NCBI GenBank assembly: GCA_002328565.1
Contig: DCUU01000078.1
Span: 1 to 29,654 of the forward strand
Length of the DNA stretch: 29,654 nucleotides
Direction: 5' to 3'
Source of the DNA: Candidatus Moranbacteria bacterium UBA2206
GTDB lineage: Bacteria > Patescibacteriota > Minisyncoccia > Moranbacterales > UBA2206
Of the stretch, positions 5,600 to 13,218 are shown piece by piece; position 1 is the first letter of the stretch, and every line of letters begins with the position of its first letter. The notes below the pieces were generated by a model that was given only the letters and a program-made list of their open reading frames with translations, did not search any database and was not told the origin of the DNA. Both the position numbers and the translations under genes were made by a program.

Positions 5600-5738
5600 A
5601 CCCTGTTAAATAATTTTAATTTAAGAAAATTAAAATTAGATTTGAATATATTCAAATAAAGACTGGGTAAAAAACTTAACTAACATAATCAAAATAAGCT
5701 GTATTTTACAGTAAAATACAAATCTTATTTAACAGGGT
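5600..5738 (+). promoter_or_regulatory. multi-branched 5' leader structure of proS
   Basis: The outer arms ACCCTGTTAAATAA (5600-5613) and TTATTTAACAGGGT (5725-5738) are perfectly complementary over 14 bp. They enclose three more hairpins: TTTTAATTT/AAATTAAAA (5614-5635), the 18-bp palindrome ATTTGAATA/TATTCAAAT (5640-5657), and TGTATTTTA/TAAAATACA (5700-5720). The 3' outer arm contains the only Shine-Dalgarno-like sequence (AGGG, 5734-5737) of proS, so the closed form should block translation. No T-box core is seen. A 139-bp miniature inverted-repeat element is the alternative, but no clear target-site duplication flanks it. Confidence 0.6.
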
Positions 5739-5740
5739 AA

Positions 5741-6976
5741 ATGCGACAATCACAACTTTTTACCAAGACTCAAAAAAATGCCCCGAAGGACGAAGTGAGC
5801 CTTAATGCGCAACTTCTTATTCGCGCTGGATTTATAAATAAAGAAATGGCTGGAGTATATGCCTATCTTCCGCTAGGCCTTCGAGTTATAGAAAAAATAA
5901 AAGAAATAATTCGAGAAGAAATGAATGCTATTTGTAGCCAGGAAATTATAATGTCCTCTCTACAGCCCAAAGAAGTTTGGCAATCAACTGGCCGATGGGA
6001 TGATAAGGTGGTGGATGTTTGGTTTAAATCAAAATTAAAAAATGAAACAGAAGTTGGTTTTGGTTGGTCGCATGAAGAACCCATCACAGAAATGATGAAA
6101 AGATTCTTAGTTAGTTATAAGGATTTTCCAGTTTATGTTTATCAATTTCAAACAAAACTCCGCAATGAATTACGAGCTAAAAGTGGCATAATGAGAGGGA
6201 GAGAATTTGTGATGAAAGATTTATATAGTTATGATACAGATGAAAAAAGACATTTGAAATTTTACGAAAGCGTCAAAAATAGCTACATGAATGTATTTAA
6301 ACGAGTAGGCCTTGGCGATATAACCTATGTTACTTTTGCAGCCGGTGGCGCCTTTACAAAATACAGCCATGAATTTCAAACAGTAACCGAGGCAGGAGAA
6401 GACTTTATCTATATAAACAAAGAAAAAAATATCGCTGTCAACGAAGAAGTTTTGGAAGATTCAGTTTTAAAAGAATTAGGAGTTTCAAAAAATGAACTGA
6501 CTAAGGTAAAATCAGCTGAAGTGGGAAACATATTTAATTTTGGCACATCAAAATGTGACGACATGAATTTCTTCACCACCAATGAAGAGGGTAAAAAAAT
6601 ATCAATCTATCTTGGTTCATATGGCATTGGAGTAACTCGTCTTATGGGTGTAATAGCCGATCATTTTGCTGATGAAAAAGGATTAGTTTGGCCAGAAACT
6701 GTGGCGCCCTTTCAAATTCATTTAATTAGTCTTTCTAAAAACGAAGAAGCGCAAAATATTTATGATGATTTAGTCAAAAATGACGTCGAAGCTCTCTATG
6801 ATGACCGAGAAATTTCAGCCGGAGAAAAATTCGCCGATTCTGATCTCATCGGCATTCCCTACCGCATCGTTATCAGCAAAAAATCCTTGGAAAATGGCGG
6901 GGTAGAAATAAAAAAGAGAAATGAGAAAGAAAGTAAGATTATAAAAATAGAAGATATCGCTAGAGAGTTAAAATAA
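5741..6976 (+). CDS. proS: prolyl-tRNA synthetase, short form
   Basis: This class II synthetase charges tRNA-Pro. The 411 aa fit the short bacterial form lacking the YbaK-like editing insertion. Seen in order: the N-terminal MRQSQLFTKTQK and AGVYAYLPLGLRVIEKI (motif 1 region, about 37-53), then WSHEEPITE, and FQTKLRNELRAKSGIMRGREFVMKD in the motif 2 region (about 130-154). GSYGIGVTRLMGV (motif 3, about 292-304) follows, then a C-terminal anticodon-binding domain (HLISLSKNEEAQ; LYDDREISAGEKFADSDLIGIP). The start matches the family N-terminus. Its 5' leader is highly structured, and a Pro-containing attenuator lies further upstream. A strong terminator follows. Confidence 0.95.
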   Translation: MRQSQLFTKTQKNAPKDEVSLNAQLLIRAGFINKEMAGVYAYLPLGLRVIEKIKEIIREEMNAICSQEIIMSSLQPKEVWQSTGRWDDKVVDVWFKSKLKNETEVGFGWSHEEPITEMMKRFLVSYKDFPVYVYQFQTKLRNELRAKSGIMRGREFVMKDLYSYDTDEKRHLKFYESVKNSYMNVFKRVGLGDITYVTFAAGGAFTKYSHEFQTVTEAGEDFIYINKEKNIAVNEEVLEDSVLKELGVSKNELTKVKSAEVGNIFNFGTSKCDDMNFFTTNEEGKKISIYLGSYGIGVTRLMGVIADHFADEKGLVWPETVAPFQIHLISLSKNEEAQNIYDDLVKNDVEALYDDREISAGEKFADSDLIGIPYRIVISKKSLENGGVEIKKRNEKESKIIKIEDIARELK

Positions 6977-7000
6977 AATATTCCCTTTATTCAAACTTTA

Positions 7001-7030
7001 AAAACTCTAGTTAATCTAGAGTTTTTTTTT
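7001..7030 (+). terminator. terminator of proS
   Basis: AAAACTCTAG (7001-7010), loop TTAAT, CTAGAGTTTT with a run of nine T. Classical intrinsic terminator. Confidence 0.9.
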
Positions 7031-7110
7031 ATTTTTTATTTTATCTCCTCTTACTCTTTCTTTACCTCGAAAAACTCCTCGCCATTTTTCTTTTCCCAAA
7101 AAAACTTAGC

Positions 7111-7494
7111 CTTACTTTTTCTTTCCGCAAGAAAAAGTAACAAAAAGAACTCTCAGCCAAGCTACGCACTCCAATAAATTCCACGTTCGCTGGCTAAATT
7201 TACTAGGCTCGATGAGTACATCGAGCGAAGATGAGTAAATTCTTAACGCCAGCTCACTTGAATTTATAGTGGAGTGCTCCGCGAGGCTGAATTTAAGAAA
7301 AAAGAATTTTGCATTTTTAACCCACCCCATAAAATAAAGAATTATAAATTGAGATTTTTGAGCGTTAAAAATTTACTCATTCTGTGCCTAAGGGGAGTTA
7401 GTAAATTTAGCGATAAAATCGAAAATTTATTTCTTTATTTTATTAGGGTGGCCGCTTTCTTTTGTTACTTTTCTTTGAGGCAAAGAAAAGTAAG
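7111..7494. repeat. non-coding element of nested inverted repeats
   Basis: The segment 7111-7150 (CTTACTTTTTCTTTCCGC...) recurs inverted at 7456-7494, and each copy is itself a small palindrome (TTACTTTTTCTT/AAGAAAAAGTAA). Inside are two long hairpins. The first (7166-7277) has GCACTCC/GGAGTGC, GCTGGC/GCCAGC, AAATTTACT/AGTAAATT and a centre GCTCGATG-AGTA-CATCGAGC. The second (7322-7350 with 7424-7451) starts CCACCC and ends GGGTGG. No convincing ORF lies in this approximately 500-bp gap. It resembles a MITE or REP-like element; no transposase is nearby. Confidence 0.65.
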
Positions 7495-7533
7495 TGGAGA
7501 ATATTTTCTTGGCTCGAAAGAAAAAGTAAAGAA

Positions 7534-8280
7534 TCAAAAATTCTTCATCAAAAAATCATACTCATTCTTTCTTTCTGGATGAAAAACAATTTCTGTTTGA
7601 GTTTTTTCAATTATATTTTCAAAAAATTCTTCTTCGTTTTTTATCCAATCAAAACTCACCAAAAAATCCGAAGTATTAAGTTCAAAAGGATAACTCCTTG
7701 CGATGCCAAGCGGTGTGAAAAAAAGCAAATTTCTTCGAAAATTCATCAGTCTCAATTTATCCAAAATAAAAGCCGTTTTGCCAAACTTTCCCTTACGTCT
7801 TAATTTGCCTAACCGAATATAAGATATTTTAAATTCTTCTTTTATTTTTAACGCAGTTTTGAAAAGTGGCGGGAAAAAATGAATATGTTCGTGCGAATTT
7901 ATCCCGTCCGGATATCTTCCAAAAATAACCTTGAACTCTTCAATTTGTTTTTTCCAAATTATTTTCACTTTGGCCGAACCATACCATCCAGTCAAAAAAT
8001 CAAGCAAAAAAATTGCAATTCTTTTGGTTGTTCCATCTTCTGATTCTTTTTCTCTCTTAGCAAAAAAATCATGCCCCAAAAGATGCAAATGAATGTCAAT
8101 TTTCACTCCTGATTCTAAAAGATCCTTGCTTTCATTTTTGGAAATTTTCCCACCCATCATCACCGCCACCCGATCAATCTTTTTCTCCCGCGCCAATTCC
8201 AAAATCGCCCGATTAGCCTGCTCGCTTATCCCAAAATCATCCGCCGAAATTATTAGATTGTTTGAATGTTGTGTGTACAT
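7534..8280 (-). CDS. YdjC/ChbG-family carbohydrate deacetylase-like protein
   Basis: The 248-aa protein has the family metal-site motifs: ISADDFGIS (about 10-18), DIHLHLLGHDF (about 63-73) and SHEHIHFFPP (about 128-137), plus a late HPE (about 235). YdjC-family enzymes remove acetyl groups from N-acetylated sugars. In phyla of this kind they often act on lipid-linked or surface glycans, but the substrate here is unknown. It is transcribed towards the palindromic element at 7111-7494, and its upstream gap holds the second palindrome. No terminator of its own is obvious. ATG 8280 is the only good start before the ADDFG motif. Confidence 0.85.
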   Translation of the reverse strand: MYTQHSNNLIISADDFGISEQANRAILELAREKKIDRVAVMMGGKISKNESKDLLESGVKIDIHLHLLGHDFFAKREKESEDGTTKRIAIFLLDFLTGWYGSAKVKIIWKKQIEEFKVIFGRYPDGINSHEHIHFFPPLFKTALKIKEEFKISYIRLGKLRRKGKFGKTAFILDKLRLMNFRRNLLFFTPLGIARSYPFELNTSDFLVSFDWIKNEEEFFENIIEKTQTEIVFHPERKNEYDFLMKNF

Positions 8281-8304
8281 ATTTTTTCACCCCCTCCTCT
8301 CTCC

Positions 8305-8518
8305 GCGAGGTGGTTTTGTTTTTTAGGAATTTTTTCCTGTTTAAAAAAGCTTCTTTTTTTTATTTTTTGCGAGGCAGTTTTATTTTTGAAATAATTTCCT
8401 GTCTGAGAAAGTTTATTTTCTCCAAAATTGTTTTGTTCCGCCGTTGCCTGTCAAAATAATTTTGGTTAGAAAATAAACTTTCGAGCTTAAATTATTTAAA
8501 AAATAAAACTTGCCGAGC
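8305..8518. repeat. long imperfect palindrome plus a degenerate direct copy
   Basis: GCGAGGCAG...AAATAATTT (8369-8397) pairs with AAATTATTT...TTGCCGAGC (8489-8518). Inside, GAAAGTTTATTTTC (8407-8420) pairs perfectly with GAAAATAAACTTTC (8469-8482), and CCAAAATT with AATTTTGG. A diverged direct copy of the left arm lies at 8305-8352 (GCGAGGTGGTTTTG...CCTGTTTAAAAAAGCTT). The palindrome abuts the stop codon of the ABC exporter, so it may also stabilise or terminate that mRNA. No gene is seen in this gap. Confidence 0.6.
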
Positions 8519-10296
8519 TACTCCACATCTCCCATCTTCTGCAAATTAATAAGTTTCTGATACAATCCGCCTTGAACTCTGGAAAGTTCAGTGTGACTTC
8601 CTTCTTCTGCTACTTTTCCATTTTCCAAAACAATGATCTTATCCGCTTTTTTGATTGTACTCAAACGATGGGCAATGATAATCACTGTTCTATTTTTTCG
8701 AATTTTTTCCATCGCGTCTTGAATCAACTTTTCCGAATATGAATCCAGACTTGAAGTCGCTTCATCGAAAATCAAAATTCGCGGATTAGCTAAAATTGAC
8801 CGCGCAATTCCAAGCCGTTGTCTTTGTCCACCGGAAAGTTTTATCCCCCGCTCTCCCACGATTGTGTCGTACCCATCCTTGAGTTGAGTGATAAATTCTT
8901 CCGCATTGGCAATTCTCGCCGCCGCCTTTATCTCGGCTAAACTGGCATTAGGCTTGGCATAAGCGATATTTTCTCTGACAGTTGAATTGAAAATTTCCAC
9001 TTCTTGCGCCACAATAGCAATGAATTTTCTAAATGCATATAAATCGTATTCTTTCAAATTTTTTCCATCGAGCAAAATTTCTCCTTTGGTTGGATCATAA
9101 TGACGATAAATCATTCGAGCCACTGTAGTTTTTCCTCCGCCCGACGGTCCGACTAAAGCTGTCACACCCCCTGAACAAATCGAAAGATTCACTCCATCAA
9201 GTGCCTTACTTGAACTTTCCTTATAAACAAAATCAACATTCCTAAATTCAATTGTTCCTTCGATGCTCTTTGGTTTCAATCCACGCGCCGAATTTTTGAT
9301 TTCAGATTCTTCCAGCGACAATTCATAGAGTCTTTCCACCGCCTCCGCCGACTCCATAATTCGATCATACAGCCGAGAAATTCTAAACAGTGATACTAGA
9401 GCTTTTTCTGAGATAGTATAGACAAAAACCAAACTGCCCACCGTGATGTGCCCCTTGATTACTAAATAAATTCCAAACAGTAAAACAAACCCACGACCCA
9501 AATCGATAACTAAATTTCTGACTACATTATATTTCAATATCAATCTAAATTCATCAGTAACATTATCCTTCACATTCTTCGTAGCGGCAGAAAATTGCCG
9601 GTATTCACGAAGTTCTTGCACAAAAGACTTGACCGTGTTGATATTTATAATTGATTGTGTCATAAGACCGGCTGCCACTTCTTGATTGTTAAATCTTTTC
9701 ATCCGAAAGGGAAAAACCATCTTGTTGACCCTGAGCGTCAAAAAAACAAAGGCGGGAACAAAAATCAAAATAATAATTCCAAATATCCAATTCACCCAAA
9801 AAAGTGTTGCGGTAGTCAAAATAATTTGAAAAATGGTTGGTGCAACTTCCCAGAAGAAGTTTCCAAAGAGATTGTCAATTTTGTCCACCCCTCGGCTGAT
9901 TTTTATAATCTTACTTCCAGTGTTTTCTTTCTCATGATACCCCAAACTCAAAAAAACCATTTTCCTGTGAGCATTATTAGATAGATATGCAACCGCATTA
10001 ACTAAAATTTTAAAAATTTTCCGATCAGCAAAATAATCAATAATAGAAACAAACTGGTTAATCAAAAACATCACCACGATAAGAACTAGAATAATATTCA
10101 CTTCTTCTATATTAAAAGCAGTAATTTTGTCGATAATTATTTTCAAAAGATATGGTCCAATCAAGCGCACTGCTTCCAATGACAATATCAAAACCAGCAC
10201 GATTTTTATTTGCCCTTGACTTGGCTCAAGTAGTTTCCAAATTTTCACCCAAAAACTCTTAAGATCAAATTTTTTCTCTTTTTTAATTTCACTCAT
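8518..10296 (-). CDS. ABC exporter, fused membrane and ATPase domains (MsbA/multidrug type)
   Basis: This 592-aa half-transporter should work as a homodimer in the cytoplasmic membrane. Residues about 30-310 form a six-helix exporter domain (IVLVLILSL; IILVLIVVMFLIN; IFGIIILIFVPAFVFL; FVLLFGIYLVI). The ATPase domain follows with Walker A GPSGGGKTT (about 381-389), Q-loop VAQEVEIF, signature LSGGQRQR (about 483-490), Walker B ILIFDEATSSLD (about 504-515) and H-loop AHRLSTI. All catalytic residues are present. The substrate cannot be inferred; lipids, peptides and drugs are all possible. It is last in the minus-strand block, with its own promoter at 10342-10370 and a small GGGA/TCCC hairpin at the predicted 5' end of its mRNA. 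Confidence 0.93.
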   Translation of the reverse strand: MSEIKKEKKFDLKSFWVKIWKLLEPSQGQIKIVLVLILSLEAVRLIGPYLLKIIIDKITAFNIEEVNIILVLIVVMFLINQFVSIIDYFADRKIFKILVNAVAYLSNNAHRKMVFLSLGYHEKENTGSKIIKISRGVDKIDNLFGNFFWEVAPTIFQIILTTATLFWVNWIFGIIILIFVPAFVFLTLRVNKMVFPFRMKRFNNQEVAAGLMTQSIININTVKSFVQELREYRQFSAATKNVKDNVTDEFRLILKYNVVRNLVIDLGRGFVLLFGIYLVIKGHITVGSLVFVYTISEKALVSLFRISRLYDRIMESAEAVERLYELSLEESEIKNSARGLKPKSIEGTIEFRNVDFVYKESSSKALDGVNLSICSGGVTALVGPSGGGKTTVARMIYRHYDPTKGEILLDGKNLKEYDLYAFRKFIAIVAQEVEIFNSTVRENIAYAKPNASLAEIKAAARIANAEEFITQLKDGYDTIVGERGIKLSGGQRQRLGIARSILANPRILIFDEATSSLDSYSEKLIQDAMEKIRKNRTVIIIAHRLSTIKKADKIIVLENGKVAEEGSHTELSRVQGGLYQKLINLQKMGDVE

Positions 10297-10341
10297 CTTG
10301 TTTTTTTTATAAGCAAAAAACGGGATTTATTCCCTTTCTAT

Positions 10342-10370
10342 ATAATACAATAATTACAGTTTTTTAACAA
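10342..10370 (-). promoter_or_regulatory. promoter of the ABC exporter gene
   Basis: Minus strand: TTGTTA (10370-10365), 17-bp spacer, TATTAT (10347-10342). The predicted mRNA begins near 10335 at the hairpin GGGAATAAATCCC, followed by six T. That could be a very early attenuator or a stabilising 5' cap. Confidence 0.55.
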
Positions 10371-10371
10371 C

Positions 10372-10932
10372 TCAGAGAAATTTAGCTTCCAAAAACAAGA
10401 GCACTAGACTGGAAATTACCCCAAAAAGGAAAATATTTCGAGAAATCGCAAAAAGTTTTCTTTTAGGACGATAATAATATTTTGACAAGTTATATATTTC
10501 AATAGCGTACTGATGAAAAATTTCTTCATCGCAATTCAATATCTTCTTGAGTTCTATGGAATATTTTTTGGCCGAATCAAAATCAGCAATTTTTTGGGTA
10601 AAAAGCAAACTCTGTTCTTGACCTTTTTTCACCATCCAATTAGGTGGGCGGATCGCCAAAAGAGCAATAATAGAACTGAGAGCTGAAAAAATAGCCACGA
10701 GAGAAAGTGTGATATGAAACCGTTCCACATTCATTATCTCATTAATTGCGAGAATGAAAATACCAGTACTAAGGCCAATCAGCACATTGGACTGCGCATC
10801 GATGTTTCTTGTTCTTTCAATAATCCGATGAGAAAGTCCATCCAAAAAAGCCACCACAGCATCAAGATCATTTTCTACATATTCCTTTTCTTTTTTTATT
10901 TTCGCTTTTGTTTTTGGTTTTACTTTTGGCAT
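10372..10932 (-). CDS. membrane protein resembling DUF5706 / Pycsar effector TM proteins
   Basis: The product is 186 aa from ATG 10932. A Lys-rich N-terminus precedes RIIERTRNIDAQSNVLIGLSTG, a first membrane hairpin (about residues 48-95) ending in LLAIRP, a soluble helical stretch, and a last membrane segment (FLFGVISSLVLLF). The RT..ID.Q.N.LI....-TM-TM-..RP layout is like the DUF5706 (PycTM) family, membrane effectors in cyclic-nucleotide defence, but no cyclase is seen here and the match is by eye. The longer ORF begins at 10950, but that start lies upstream of a well-placed -10 (10939-10944). The predicted transcription start coincides with ATG 10932, so a leaderless mRNA is likely. Confidence 0.5.
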   Translation of the reverse strand: MPKVKPKTKAKIKKEKEYVENDLDAVVAFLDGLSHRIIERTRNIDAQSNVLIGLSTGIFILAINEIMNVERFHITLSLVAIFSALSSIIALLAIRPPNWMVKKGQEQSLLFTQKIADFDSAKKYSIELKKILNCDEEIFHQYAIEIYNLSKYYYRPKRKLFAISRNIFLFGVISSLVLLFLEAKFL

Positions 10933-10938
10933 AATTTT

Positions 10939-10967
10939 ATTATACCACAAAATTCCTAAAGTGTCGT
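10939..10967 (-). promoter_or_regulatory. promoter giving a leaderless mRNA for the DUF5706-like gene
   Basis: Minus strand: ACGACA (10967-10962), 17-bp spacer, perfect TATAAT (10944-10939), start predicted at about 10932, the ATG. It overlaps the end of the ATP-grasp gene. Confidence 0.5.
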
Positions 10968-11897
10968 GATTGGTCGAGATTGGACAATATAGAATTTCTT
11001 TTCCTTAAACGCCCACTCAATGTCTTGTGGTTTTTTGTAGTGCTTTTCAATATTCAAGCAAATTTTAGTTAATTCAATAATTTTTTTGCCATCTAGCTTT
11101 TGCTTTTCTTGTTCATTTTTCTTTATCGCCACCCACTTAACACCTTTTTTCAGGCAACGAATTATTTTCTTAGCTTGATTACTAATATTAACATCCATTA
11201 GTGATAAATCTTTTTTTGAAATTACATAGCTATCCGGCGTAATTGAGCCAGACACAATAGCTTCTCCTAGGCCATATCCAGCTTCAATGATCATTTGATC
11301 TCTGTCCTCTGTCACGGGATGAATAGTGAAACAAATTCCGGAAATTTCTGATTCCACCATTTCTTGCACTACCACCGCTACACTCACATGAGTTTCTAAA
11401 AGTTTTTTCTCATGACGATAGAAAATTGCCCGTGGCGTGAAAAGTGATGACCAACATTTTTTCACATTTTCCAAAACACTTCTTTCTGTAGTATTGAGAA
11501 AACTTTCCAATTCTCCTGCCCAAGAAGCCACTGACGAATCTTCAGCTGTAGCGCTGGATCTCACCGCCACAAATTTTGCACCCATTTTTTTGAAATCCGT
11601 CATTATTTCTCTTTCCAAGTCTTTGGGCATTTTGACATCATGAATCAAATCACGAATAATGCTTGAAGCCTTGTCCACTGAATTGATGTCTTCATAATTT
11701 ACCTTTTTCAATTCCGCTGCCACTTGAACAAATAAATCCGTTTCGTTGAGGAACCTATCAAATGCCGACGCCAAAACAACAAACCCCGGTGGCACTGGAA
11801 TGCCAGTTTTGGTCATCTCCCCCAGCGACGCTCCCTTCCCACCCGCAATCCCCACATCTTTTTTGGTTAGATTTTTGAAATTTTTTGTGTGATTCAT
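10956..11897 (-). CDS. stand-alone ATP-grasp (PPDK_N) domain of PEP synthase/rifampin phosphotransferase type
   Basis: The 313 aa cover just the nucleotide-binding half of PEP synthase-like enzymes. GGKGASLGEM (about 19-28), VRSSATAEDS (about 112-121), GICFTIHPVTED, YGLGEAIVSGSITPDSY and the closing DIEWAF...QSRPITTL are all present. In PEP synthase and rifampin phosphotransferase this domain uses ATP to phosphorylate a histidine on a mobile swivel domain of the same chain. Here the protein stops exactly at the domain border, with no swivel and no substrate domain. Seven separate proteins carrying the missing parts are encoded immediately upstream (12163-20281) and at 21978-23477, so phosphorylation in trans is the natural model. 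It follows the AbrB-like gene by 43 bp. This looks like a genuine split, not a broken gene, because the end is clean and the motifs are intact. Confidence 0.85.
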   Translation of the reverse strand: MNHTKNFKNLTKKDVGIAGGKGASLGEMTKTGIPVPPGFVVLASAFDRFLNETDLFVQVAAELKKVNYEDINSVDKASSIIRDLIHDVKMPKDLEREIMTDFKKMGAKFVAVRSSATAEDSSVASWAGELESFLNTTERSVLENVKKCWSSLFTPRAIFYRHEKKLLETHVSVAVVVQEMVESEISGICFTIHPVTEDRDQMIIEAGYGLGEAIVSGSITPDSYVISKKDLSLMDVNISNQAKKIIRCLKKGVKWVAIKKNEQEKQKLDGKKIIELTKICLNIEKHYKKPQDIEWAFKEKKFYIVQSRPITTL

Positions 11898-11940
11898 ATA
11901 TTTTATGTCAATTTATTATATTTTTATTATATCACTATTT

Positions 11941-12123
11941 TCACTTCCAATCCCTAATCACAAATTGTTTCTTTTTTTCATCAACTTCTACTATAAGTTT
12001 CTGTTTTTCTTTCCATTTAAAATTTCTAATTCCTTCAATCGGTAATGTTATACTATATGTTTTCCCACTACCCACTCGAGAAAGTTTTCTAATATTTCTT
12101 TCCGACAAAATTCTTCTGGTCAT
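11941..12123 (-). CDS. AbrB/SpoVT-like DNA-binding protein
   Basis: The 60-aa protein has a SpoVT/AbrB swapped-hairpin pattern: IRKLSRVGSGKTYSITLP, then EGIRNFKWKEKQKLIVEVDE, then KKKQFVIRDW. Such proteins bind DNA as dimers and act as antitoxins or transition regulators. No toxin gene is adjacent. A perfect 24-bp palindrome lies 15 bp upstream of its start, between it and the last swivel gene, and is a good candidate for its own operator. If so, it would set the level of the ATP-grasp gene downstream relative to the seven swivel genes upstream. Confidence 0.8.
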   Translation of the reverse strand: MTRRILSERNIRKLSRVGSGKTYSITLPIEGIRNFKWKEKQKLIVEVDEKKKQFVIRDWK

Positions 12124-12138
12124 ATTTTTTATTTTTCT

Positions 12139-12162
12139 AAGTACAGAATTAATTCTGTACTT
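12139..12162. promoter_or_regulatory. perfect 24-bp palindrome, candidate AbrB operator
   Basis: The arms AAGTACAGAATT and AATTCTGTACTT meet without a spacer. It begins one base after the end of the swivel-1 gene and precedes the AbrB-like gene. A T-rich tract follows only on the plus strand, so as a minus-strand terminator it is poor; a dimer-binding site is more likely. Confidence 0.55.
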
Positions 12163-13209
12163 TTATTTTTTAGCTCTTTTAATTATTTTCACTATTCCTC
12201 GATCCGCATCCACCTCCACCAAATCTCCATCCTTCAAAACCTGCGTCGCGATTTTGGTGCCGATGATGCAGGGCTTTTTCATTTCGCGGGCAATGATTGC
12301 GGCGTGACAAGTTATCCCACCTTCGTCAGTAATTATAGCAGAAAAATTCTTGTTTATTGCGATTAGATCTGGCGTAGTCATAGACGTCACTAGAATATCT
12401 CCCTTTTTAATTTTTTTCATATCCGCCACCTCAAAAACTTTTCTCACGATACCTTTAATTTTTCCTCGATAGGCAGAGTTTCCTTTTATAATTAAATCCT
12501 CCTTTTTTTGGACAATCTGATCTTTCGCTATTTCAATATTATTTAATTTTAAGAATTTATCAATATCTGGATTGTCATGAGACTCTCCTTGATAGAAAAC
12601 ATATTTATTCTTTCTTGATTTTAATGTAGCAATTGTTATTTTTTTGTTGATAATTTCATCTAATTTTATAAAATATAGATATTCTTGATATTTTTTAGGT
12701 AAAATTTTAGAGATTTCTCTTAACAATTCATTTATCGATATAGCAACAAAGTCTTCAGTTTTTTTTCTAGTTTCATTACTTAGTTTGATTATTTTTTTGT
12801 GCTTCTTCTTATCACTGCTATTTCCAATAACTACCATAATTGTCAAAATTGGAAACATCTCTTTGGATATTTCAAAAATTTTGTTTATTTTTTCCAAGCT
12901 AGAAAGTTTTTCATCCTTGTAAATATTTTTCAAAATAACATATTTTTTACTATAACTATCAACCAGCATTTCCAATTCACTAAAATGATTATCAAAATAT
13001 TCTACTAGCGAAATGGGGTTTTGTTTTTTGTCCGCGATATCATAAAAAACATCAGTACCCAAGTTTTGATTATGAATGAACAATGGCTCAAAATACATTC
13101 TATTTTGGCATATTTTTGGCAAACCAATTTTTTCCCCCCAATACCAACATTCAAAGAATATTAATGGAAAAGAACGTGTCATCAACTTTTTATATTGCTT
13201 TTTTTTCAT
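12163..13209 (-). CDS. swivel phosphohistidine-domain protein 1 (shortest paralogue)
   Basis: The 348-aa protein ends in a PEP-utiliser swivel domain (about 238-345) with ILVTSMTTPDL and TDEGGITCHAA, the catalytic His at about 302. The N-terminal region is helical and divergent (ECWYWGEKIGLPKI near the start). It lacks the 'YxWIRSxxG' segment seen in the paralogues, so the middle domain is shortened. There is no ATP-grasp domain. In known relatives the swivel His carries phosphate from the ATP site to the substrate. It is last of six tandem paralogues; the 3' end is almost identical in DNA to those of paralogues 2-4 (19-nt stretch CCTTCAAAACCTGCGTCGC on the plus strand). The unknown part should fix partner or substrate. 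Confidence 0.82.
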   Translation of the reverse strand: MKKKQYKKLMTRSFPLIFFECWYWGEKIGLPKICQNRMYFEPLFIHNQNLGTDVFYDIADKKQNPISLVEYFDNHFSELEMLVDSYSKKYVILKNIYKDEKLSSLEKINKIFEISKEMFPILTIMVVIGNSSDKKKHKKIIKLSNETRKKTEDFVAISINELLREISKILPKKYQEYLYFIKLDEIINKKITIATLKSRKNKYVFYQGESHDNPDIDKFLKLNNIEIAKDQIVQKKEDLIIKGNSAYRGKIKGIVRKVFEVADMKKIKKGDILVTSMTTPDLIAINKNFSAIITDEGGITCHAAIIAREMKKPCIIGTKIATQVLKDGDLVEVDADRGIVKIIKRAKK

Positions 13210-13218
13210 CTAGAAAAA

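Noticed and set aside
7274..7803. Two plus-strand ORFs of about 100 aa in and after the palindromic element
   Set aside because: Composition is Lys/Phe-rich noise from palindromic and antisense DNA; the second overlaps the YdjC gene.
10956..11897. ATP-grasp gene as a truncated PEP synthase pseudogene
   Set aside because: All motifs are intact and the protein ends cleanly at the domain border with no downstream remnant; a split system is more likely.
12139..12162. Palindrome as an intrinsic terminator of the swivel operon
   Set aside because: The T-rich tract lies on the wrong side for minus-strand transcription, so it would not stop the operon before the AbrB-like gene.
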